64,000 nt of DNA, from assembly GCA_031002005.1 (NCBI GenBank), contig JARYHS010008074.1, positions 10,858,924-10,922,923 on the forward strand, read 5' to 3'. The DNA comes from Vandiemenella viatica (lineage: Eukaryota; Arthropoda; Insecta; Orthoptera; Morabidae). A program made the position numbers and the translations under genes. The first letter of the stretch is position 1, and every line of letters begins with the position of its first letter. Under the pieces are notes generated by a model. That model saw only the letters and a list, made by a program, of their open reading frames with translations, had not been told where the DNA came from and did no database searches. This document shows, in pieces, positions 56,963-64,000 of this stretch.

Positions 56963-58381
56963 CAATCCTGGAAATTGAAATAAGAACACCGTGAATTCAT
57001 TGTCCCAGGAATGGGAAACTTTGTATACACATTCCTGGGGTCAGATACAACACATGATCACACAGACAGAAACATAGGCACATAGACACAGGCAACAGAG
57101 CATGCACAATGTCGGCACTAGTACCGTGTATATTCTCCTTTCGCAGCAATGCAGGCTGCAATTCTCCCATGGAGACGATCGTAGAGGTGCTGGATGTAGT
57201 CCTGTGGAACGGCATGCCAAGCCATTTCCACCTGGCGCCTCAGCTGGACCAGCGTTCGTGCTGGACGTGCAGACCGCGTGAGACGACTTTTCTTCCTGTC
57301 CCAAACATGCTCAATGGGGGACAGATCCGGAGATCTCACTGGAGGGTAGTTGACTTACACCTTCTAGAGCACGTTGGGTGGCACGGGATACATGTGGACG
57401 TTCATTGTCCTGTTGGAACAGCATGTTCCCTTGCCGGTCTAGGAATGGTAGAACGATGGGTTCGATGACGGTTTGAATGTACCGTGCACTGTTCAGTGTC
57501 CCCTCGACGATCACCAGAGGTGTACGGCCAGTGTAGGTGATCGCTCCCCACACCATGATGCCGGGTGTTGGCCCTGTGTGCCTCGGTCGTATGCAGTCCT
57601 GATTGTGGCACTCACCTGCTCGGCGCCAAACACGCATACGACCATCATTGGCACCAAGGCAGAAGCGACTCTCATCACTGAAGACGACACGTCTCCATTC
57701 GTCCCTCCATACACGCCTGTCGTGACACCACTGGAGGCGGGCTGCACGATGTTGGGGCGTGAGCGGAAGACGACCTAACGGTGCGCGGGACCGTAGCCCA
57801 GCTTCATGGAGACGGTTGCGAATGGTCCTCTCTGATACCCCAGGAGCAACATTGTCCCTAATTGCCGGGAAGTGCCGGTGCGGTCACCTACGGCACTGCG
57901 TAGGATGCGACGGTCTTGGCGTGCGTCCGTGTGTCGCTGCTGTCCGGACCCAGGTCGACGGGCACGTGCACCTTCCGCCGACCACTGGCGACAACATCGA
58001 TGTACTGTGGAGACCTCGCGCCCCACATGTTGAGCAATTCGGCGGTACGTCCACCCGGCCCTTTGCATGCCCACTATACGCCCTCGCTCAAAGTCCGTCA
58101 ACTGCACATACGGTTCACGTACACGCTGTCGCGGCATGCTACCAGTGTTAAAGACTGAGATGGAGCTCCGTATGCCACGGCAAACTGGCTGACACTGACT
58201 GTGGCGGTGCCCAACCGCTGCGCAGCTAGCGCCCTTCGACGGCCAACACTGCTGTTCCTTGTGTGTCCGCTGTGCCGTGCGTTTGATCATTGCTTGTACA
58301 GCCCTCTCGTAGTGTCCGGAGCAAGTATGGTGGGTCTTACACACCGGCGTCAATGTGTTCTTATATCAATTTCCAGGAGTG
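56963..58381 (-). mobile_element. Tc1-like transposon, nearly full length, copy B only
   Basis: 1419 bp. Left end CAATCCTGGAAATTGAAATA and right end (reverse complement) CACTCCTGGAAATTGATATA, flanked by TA at 56961-56962 and 58382-58383; copy A has the single TA at 20815-20816. GC content is well above the surroundings, consistent with a recent arrival. It encodes a Tc1 transposase on the minus strand broken by a few frameshifts. Length, TA duplication and the ends fit a complete element. Confidence 0.95.
57118..58137 (-). pseudogene. Tc1-like transposase (DD34E type), frameshifted
   Basis: Starts MPRQRVREPYVQLTDFERGR at 58137 with two helix-turn-helix regions (IVGMQRAGWTYRRIAQHVGR, STVHRCCRQWSAEG). 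The catalytic domain follows in another frame: FSDESRFCLGAN (first Asp, about 57661-57681), MVWGAITYTGRTPLVIVEGT, QQDNERPHVSRATQ (second Asp, codon 57407-57409) and, shifted again, RSPDLSPIEHVWD (Glu, codon 57310-57312). Between second Asp and Glu a few bases are missing, which shifts the frame at about 57350. A second break lies near 57780-57860. About 340 codons in total, as usual for Tc1. All catalytic residues remain but the frame is broken, so it is probably inactive. Confidence 0.9.
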
Positions 58382-58404
58382 TAGATGACCGAAGTTAGTT
58401 AAGA

Positions 58405-58530
58405 TTGATAACCTCCATGTATAATGTTTGGGCATTGTATTCCGACGGATGCGAGTTTGAATCCCATTCTGGCCAACCAGATAAGGTTTTCCATGGCTTC
58501 CCGATTTCACTCCTTCAAAGAACCATGTAT
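58405..58530 (+). mobile_element. SINE-like, tRNA-related fragment (copy B)
   Basis: Partner of 20845-20965, with the B-box-like GAGTTTGAATCC at about 58451, TCTGGCCAACCAGATAAGG and CATGGCTTCCCGATTTCACT. Confidence 0.5.
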
Positions 58531-59405
58531 CGATTCAGGTAAGTTAAAAAGCTGATTCAAGGTTGGGGTTGATATGGGGTAGATAAATAGGAATCGCTAT
58601 TATCAGACTTTTCGTGTAGGAAAATCATATAACAGTTTCGATAATTGTCAGTGAGTGAATGACGTTATCGGTTAAATTTGGGTATCAGTAACTTCCAGAC
58701 TATGAATTAGAATAAATTTAACTTTAATCTGTTAGATAAGCGTCCTAACTTCTACGCATAACGCAAATGTGAAGGATATATCATAAGACAGGTCAAAGAT
58801 ATCAGCTTATAAAGTTGCTCGAATCGCTTCCTGAAAAACATGTACTGGACATTTTTATGCTTGTTTTTTACTCTAAGCACAGAATATACGATAAAAATAA
58901 AATTTTCCATCAAGGCGTAATGAAAATACTTCCAAAGTGTTACGAAAGTTAATTAGGAGACTTCAGCATTTGTTTCAAGGTAATAAGGTACTCAACAGCG
59001 CAGCTGGCTTGGGAATTCTCCCATTTAAAATTCTTTTTTTTTTCGGTTTCCAAGACGATACAATTAGTCCACCAAGGAAGTTCAAACTTGAAGACAAAGA
59101 CGTGGCTTACAGCAGACTTTTCCTAATGCGGCGCGCTCCGTGAAGCAGGATAATCTTTTCCGCACTGCCCTCTCCGCAAATAAAAGCTGACACACTTTAC
59201 GGCTGGACGGCCATCTCATTCTCATCACCCGTTTTGCGGCGTCTGGAACAATATGAGAGTAAAACATAGCTCCATCAGAAATCTTATTACCTCAGGAAAT
59301 TACGGTATTCGAACAAGCGGTCTTGCATCCTTTACCATTGTAACGTTAATGACTTAATTCTAATTCACATTAATTTCACAACTGACGGAAATGTCACAAC
59401 GAGTA
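58531..59405. other. Duplicated stretch, no gene recognised (copy B)
   Basis: Partner of 20966-21869. Open frames near 59082-59267 (minus) and 58937-59143 (plus) are not kept the same way in copy A and match nothing known. Confidence 0.45.
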
Positions 59406-60014
59406 TCACTGATGAGTATTTGCAGTGATAGTTCTTTTCGCTGACACAGTCAAAAAAATTTCCATAAACAAATCCGCCATGATGGGCGACAGAGTGCTGC
59501 CCATTGGCATTCCTTCTTGTTGTTCGTAAAATTCATTGTTCCACTGAAAGTAGGTAGAAGTCACATAATGTTTGAAGACGGGCCTCCATTCCACACTGAA
59601 TTCTTTATCTATGATTTCAATCACGTCGTTCAGAGGTATGTTTGTGAACAATGACATAATGTCAAAACTTATTAACAAGTCGTTGTCAGATAAATTAATC
59701 TTCTTAATTTTTTCGACAAAGTGCAATGAATTTCTTATATAAGTCTCTGTGCATCCCACCAGTGGTTCTAATTTTTTGGCTAGGAATTTGGCTAACCCAT
59801 ATGTAAGTGAATTAATGCCACTCACAATAGATCGTAGAGGCACCTCGGCTCTGTGGATTTTAGGCAGGCCGTATAAGAGAGGGGAAACTGGAGTTCCAGT
59901 TAGTATATTTCGTTTCACTGTCCGTTCCAAGTTCAAACGGCTAACATGTACTTTAGTCGGTCTTATAATTTTTGTTGTAGAGTCTATTGGCAGACAACGC
60001 GTACAAAAAACTGG
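59406..60014 (-). pseudogene. Penelope-like element reverse transcriptase fragment (copy B)
   Basis: The better-kept partner of 21870-22438. It reads DSTTKIIRPTKVHVSRLNL, LYGLPKIHRAEVPLRSIVSG, LAKKLEPLVGCTETYI, LLISFDIMSLFTNIPL (motif A) and EGMPMGSTLSPIMADLFMEI (motif B), then runs out of the family before the YxDD motif and stops at 59406. The frame remains open upstream to 60227 but that part is not RT-like. It is truncated at both ends and has no GIY-YIG domain. It lies on the opposite strand to the Penelope-like endonuclease fragment at 29692, so the two are separate insertions or rearranged. Confidence 0.85.
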
Positions 60015-60019
60015 ATAAA

Positions 60020-61745
60020 TTATTAAAATAAAATCATTGTAATAAAAAAAATTGAATTTTGCATAAATGAAACATTCGAAGAAACACGGTATTTTATGGT
60101 GGTCGCAAACAATGGGACAGCATTTGTTAAAACATGAGTGAAAAGAAAAGTAATTAAAAATATACGCTGCAAAACATGTGATCAATAAGTTTTGAAAAGT
60201 TGGGTGAGGGAAGGAGTTTAATATCAATATAACAGAAACAAGAGACGTGATGGGGAGTCACGTTTTAAAGATGTGTGAAATTAGTTAAATTCTGTAGGAA
60301 AATTCAAGGGAAAGAACGATGGAGATTGAAAAATTTTAGAACATACGGAGCAAATGTTAGATATTAGTTCACGATACAAGGAGTTCAATGGTTCCGTCAA
60401 ATCAGTTGAAAGACAAGTAACAGTAAGAGGAAAAAAGAAAGGGATATAGGAAAATAATCGCAAATGGAAAAACTTCGGTATGACCCAAATCGTACTATAT
60501 AAATTGTTTAGAATCTATGCGAAACTGTAGCCATTAGCACGGCCAAGTTTTGTACGAGTGTTTATTGTATTTTATGTTTGTGTTGGGCTCTTGGCACGTT
60601 GATCAAAAAGAATGAAAACGGTGGTTTGTCCGTTTTCTTATTAGATTTTTCTGATTGTATTAATTCGCTGGTTCAGAATGTCACACAACTATATACATTT
60701 AACTAAGCAACATATGAAATATTCTGTTTTTGTCGCATCTGTACGTCATTTTCGAAATGTGTGATGACCGCCTTTTTGTTCTTAATGTGGCTAGAAGTTA
60801 AAAGGTTCTCCATACTGCAAACAGGTGTGAAGAGGCCTATGTCAGAAGTGTACCTCAATGCTATGTCAATGTTTGTCATAGTTTCACAGCATAGAGAAAC
60901 GTGGAGTGACAGAGGTTAAAAATATACAGATTTTCTATAACAGGGCTTATATATTAAATACTCCTTGCCTCCGTCATCATCGGGCGAAGTTAACAATTTA
61001 GATAAAAATATGGGAGCATGATGTAGTGGTAGAATTACTACAAGAGGAAAGCTCAATATGATGTGTAATACCACGTACGTCTCATAGAACATGTACGCAG
61101 AAGTTTTTTGTTCATTTATATGACAGCGTGCCCTCTTTATTCCAGAGAGAAAGGAAGAAATCCTTCCGTTTGACGTAGAGGAAGCGAGTTGTTTACCGAG
61201 AGTGGATTGCATTTTGCAGAACGCGTCCGAGCTGGGGGGAACCGCAGACGTGCGGAGCCGGAAGAGAATATTCAGTTTCTATCCTCACGCCCCATCACTC
61301 CCGTCCTTTCATCTGGTATCCTTATTGAAAAGGACTCCAAATGACACTGCGCGCGTGGAATCGATAGCGACGTCTTCCACTAGTCCGTCTGACAGGAATG
61401 GAAAAATAGAGAGGAAAATTGAGCCCCATACAATGTTTAACACACGTGTAGTGAAATAGATTGGTCAAGTCACAGATTTTGTTTTTAAAATTGCCTTTGG
61501 GTTTTACGCCCCGTTGACGCCGACACCCGAGCATTACCGTACTTCCCCCAAGCTCGGTTGTCAGGGTTAGACATTTCTAACGATTCTAATTAAACCCTAA
61601 CATCCTTCAACATGTTGCTACCAATACACGGATAGTTTTAAATCTCAAGAAAAGAAAATTAAATTAGGCAATCAGGTTTACAGTTTGCCCACTGAGCACT
61701 TTATTCCTCACTCACTCGACATAGATTATTTAAATATATATATAT
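60020..61745. other. Duplicated non-coding stretch (copy B)
   Basis: Partner of 24867-26521. No gene recognised; the GC-richer block at 61200-61440 has a plus-strand frame as in copy A. The 60019/60020 boundary is the empty site of the Helitron. Confidence 0.45.
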
Positions 61746-62190
61746 AGGGTGTTACAAAAAGGTACGGCCAAACTTTCAGGAAACATTCCTCACACACAAA
61801 CAAAGAAAATATGTTATGTGGACATGTGTCCGGAAACGCTTACTTTACATGTTAGAGCTCATTTTATTACTTCTCTTCAAATCACATTAAACATGGAATG
61901 GATACACACAGCAACAGAACGTACCAACGTGACTTCAAACACTTTGTTACAGGAAATGTTCAAAATGTCCTCCGTTAGCGAGGATACATGCATCCACCCT
62001 CCGTCGCATGGAATCGTTGATGCGCTGATGCAGCCCTGGAGAATGGCGTATTGTATCACAGCCGTCCACAATATGAGCTCTAACATGGAAAGTAAGCGTT
62101 TCCGGACACATGTCCACATAACATATTTTCTTTGTTTGTGTGTGAGGAATGTTTCCTGAAAGTTTGGCCGTACCTTTTTGTAACACCCTG
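61746..62190 (-). mobile_element. TIR element (MITE-like) in a TA run, copy B only
   Basis: About 445 bp with inverted repeats of roughly 130 bp: left AGGGTGTTACAAAAAGGTAC, right (reverse complement) CAGGGTGTTACAAAAAGGTA. It is inserted in the TA run that is a plain microsatellite in copy A. Between the arms, the minus strand keeps the end of a transposase, with IRHSPGLHQRINDSMRRRVD and a final NGGHFEHFL before the stop (about 61954-62080). The end motif and insertion at TA fit a mariner-related family, deleted internally. Confidence 0.85.
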
Positions 62191-63715
62191 TATATATATA
62201 CTGTTCAGAGGAGGTAATCCCTAAAAAAGGGATAACAATACTCTAACACCTGCACAATGTGATAATTAACAACAGATTCCAATGTACCCAGAAACAATAC
62301 CAAATATTCAATTTTACTTTTGAAAGCGTACATTAATAAGAACTGTATGATATGACAAATACCTATCAATGAAGCAAGCTAATTTCTAAAAGACATATCT
62401 GGACTTTCGACATTTAACAGAACTAAGAATTTACAACGGGATCGTAAGTAAGGATTGAAATTCCGCAGTGTTTTCAATCCCCCATTTGTAGATTGCGGTA
62501 TTGGTCATTCCGGCGGGATCCCCCGAGATCCGGCACATTTTCTAAAAGTTTTATCAAATCTACTACATAATTTCCTAAGCCTACTCAGTCACTCAGTCAA
62601 CTTGATGGCTATTGGCTGGAGAATGGTGTCACGCGTCAGCCTTAGCTCGCATTCAATAGCAACCAGATATATCATTAGAAGAAATTAGAGGTTATGTCTA
62701 CAATTTAACAGCTAAGCAGATGCTACCAAATTAATTGCCATAATACATTCATTATGTTTTCTTTCGGTTACATTTCATAGTTAAAAAATATAGATAAACT
62801 TTACGGCCGGAAAAACGTGGATCTGCTTTTCAGTAAGATGTTGTTAATGAAAGCAATAAGAAAAAACTTAAAATAACTTAAATTACTCATTCTCTGCTGT
62901 AGCCAAGAATGCCAATTGTCGTTCCGGCCTGGGCTAAATTTCTGTTTAGTTAAAACTATCGCTAATGTTGCTGCTTGAACAAAGTTTATACATTACGGTT
63001 TATTTGATTTTTACGTATTTTATGGACCACTTTCGTTAATGGTCTTTGTTCATGTTCAGTGTACAAAACTTATTAGGTTACTTAAAGAGGACATCAAACC
63101 AAATATGTTACCGGATCGAGTATTCCAGCAATTCATTTCTTCAGAGATACTCAACTGTTTAATAATGTGGAATCTGTGTATTAAGTTCTCTGGTCGTTAC
63201 AGACACTATAGTGAAAGAGCCTCAAAAAAAAAAAAAGGGGGGGGGGGATCCTTTCGAAGCAAACTGAACATTAAGGGTCAAATACAAGTTAAGTTTGTAT
63301 TTCAGCAAATTCGAGTCTACGACCTTTCAAACAATTATACGATAGCGCGATCATTCCTGTCCGTGCTTAATACATCTATTAATACTTCTGAGTTCTTCAA
63401 GCTCAAGAGATTTTATTCACCCTAAGGTGAAACACAGGAGAGGTTCATATTTGATCAGATCAGGTTAACCTGTTATACTTTTTGACCCTAAAAAATGTTC
63501 CAGACCCGTGACGATAAGCAAAAAAACGATCACGGGTGTGCACTAGTTAAGTAATAAACGTTGATTTCTTATCAACCAACTTTAATGTTAAAAAAATCAA
63601 CAGTTAACAATATTTTAATTAGCAAAATAACATTAATTTAAAATTTCTAGCCTACCTTATGTATACTTTGTGCTATTGCACTTTTGTTTTAGATCAAATT
63701 CTAGTTATTAAGTAA
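62191..63715. other. Duplicated non-coding stretch (copy B)
   Basis: Partner of 26581-28085. The frame at 63039-63425 is not of a known family. An A-run followed by a G-run occurs at 63225-63247. Confidence 0.45.
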
Positions 63716-64000
63716 ATAATCATTTTTTACACGCTTTATATTATGTATGTAAGAACGCATGAATGTAACGGATTCTTTCAATTCAATTTTCACCTACTTC
63801 CTAATTTCCGAGTTGTTTGAATTTTTTCACACCGATTAAGAACCGGTGACAATACAACAATTTCGTAGCAACGTCCTGATATTCTCACTACTTTGGCAGT
63901 AATAATAGAAAAGTTGCTGAGTTTAATGGAATAAACTCTAACACACCCATAATGTCCGAATTGCTTGAAATTTGTAGATGTATTGAGAACCAATGACAAT
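63716..64000 (-). repeat. Subterminal direct repeats (copy B), cut by window end
   Basis: Partner of 28075-28363: ttttacacgctttatatta, then one full repeat unit and the start of the next. It continues beyond the window. Confidence 0.65.

Larger units (their letters stand above)
36620..64000 (+). repeat. Segmental duplication, copy B (runs off the window)
   Basis: Collinear partner of copy A from 3194 onward, same orientation. It is longer because of extra mobile elements and because copy A has lost about 6.2 kb around the LINEs. The interval 36620-37670 (partner of 3194-4215 and 5746) is non-coding with a small extra segment near 37318-37350. The copies are close enough to align by eye throughout but carry several private insertions each. 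Confidence 0.95.

Noticed and set aside
57041..57778. Plus-strand frames across the Tc1-like element
   Set aside because: They are antisense to the recognisable transposase.

Overview
The window is eukaryotic, AT-rich, mostly non-coding and dense in mobile elements. It looks like intergenic or heterochromatic DNA from an insect with a large genome. The evidence is the element mix: Helitrons, Jockey-type LINEs, Penelope-like elements, hAT, Tc1/mariner, tRNA-derived SINEs and foldback elements. A polyneopteran (cockroach, termite, orthopteran or stick insect) would fit, but this is a guess. I see no intact host gene, no rRNA gene and no functional tRNA.

The dominant feature is a long direct duplication. 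Copy A begins at 3194 and can be followed to at least 28363. Copy B begins at 36620 and runs to the window end. The order is the same in both and they differ by a few percent plus many indels. Between them lie a Penelope-like endonuclease fragment, a foldback element with 1.1 kb between its arms, an assembly gap of exactly 1000 N (33134-34133), a decayed protein-primed-type DNA polymerase B fragment, and a SINE. If this is a simple tandem duplication the unit is about 33.4 kb and copy B should repeat that interval beyond the window. If not, it may be two haplotypes laid end to end by the assembler.

The two copies give natural occupied/empty-site pairs. Only A has a foldback element (4219-5745), a 2.0 kb hAT (8463-10464), a 32-bp minisatellite of about 52 units (14566-16232) and a 2.4 kb non-autonomous Helitron (22439-24866). 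Only B has a MITE (37789-38183), a SINE (40448-40710), a 5'-truncated LINE (41472-42515), a Tc1-like element (56963-58381) and a second MITE (61746-62190). Two Jockey elements in tandem (about 47.3-53.6 kb in B) are represented in A by the 3' stub only, best read as a 6.2 kb deletion in A.

Both copies share a dead mariner-like element, an old Helitron with an intron-like GT-AG interval, short spliced-exon-like modules, a Penelope-like RT fragment, and a relic resembling the double-jelly-roll capsid-like domain found in Polinton/Maverick and adintovirus-type elements. With the polymerase B fragment between the copies, this is the most unusual content: remnants of large virus-like DNA transposons at a locus otherwise built of ordinary mobile elements. 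There is no pathway or operon here; the neighbours are related by nested insertion, not by function.
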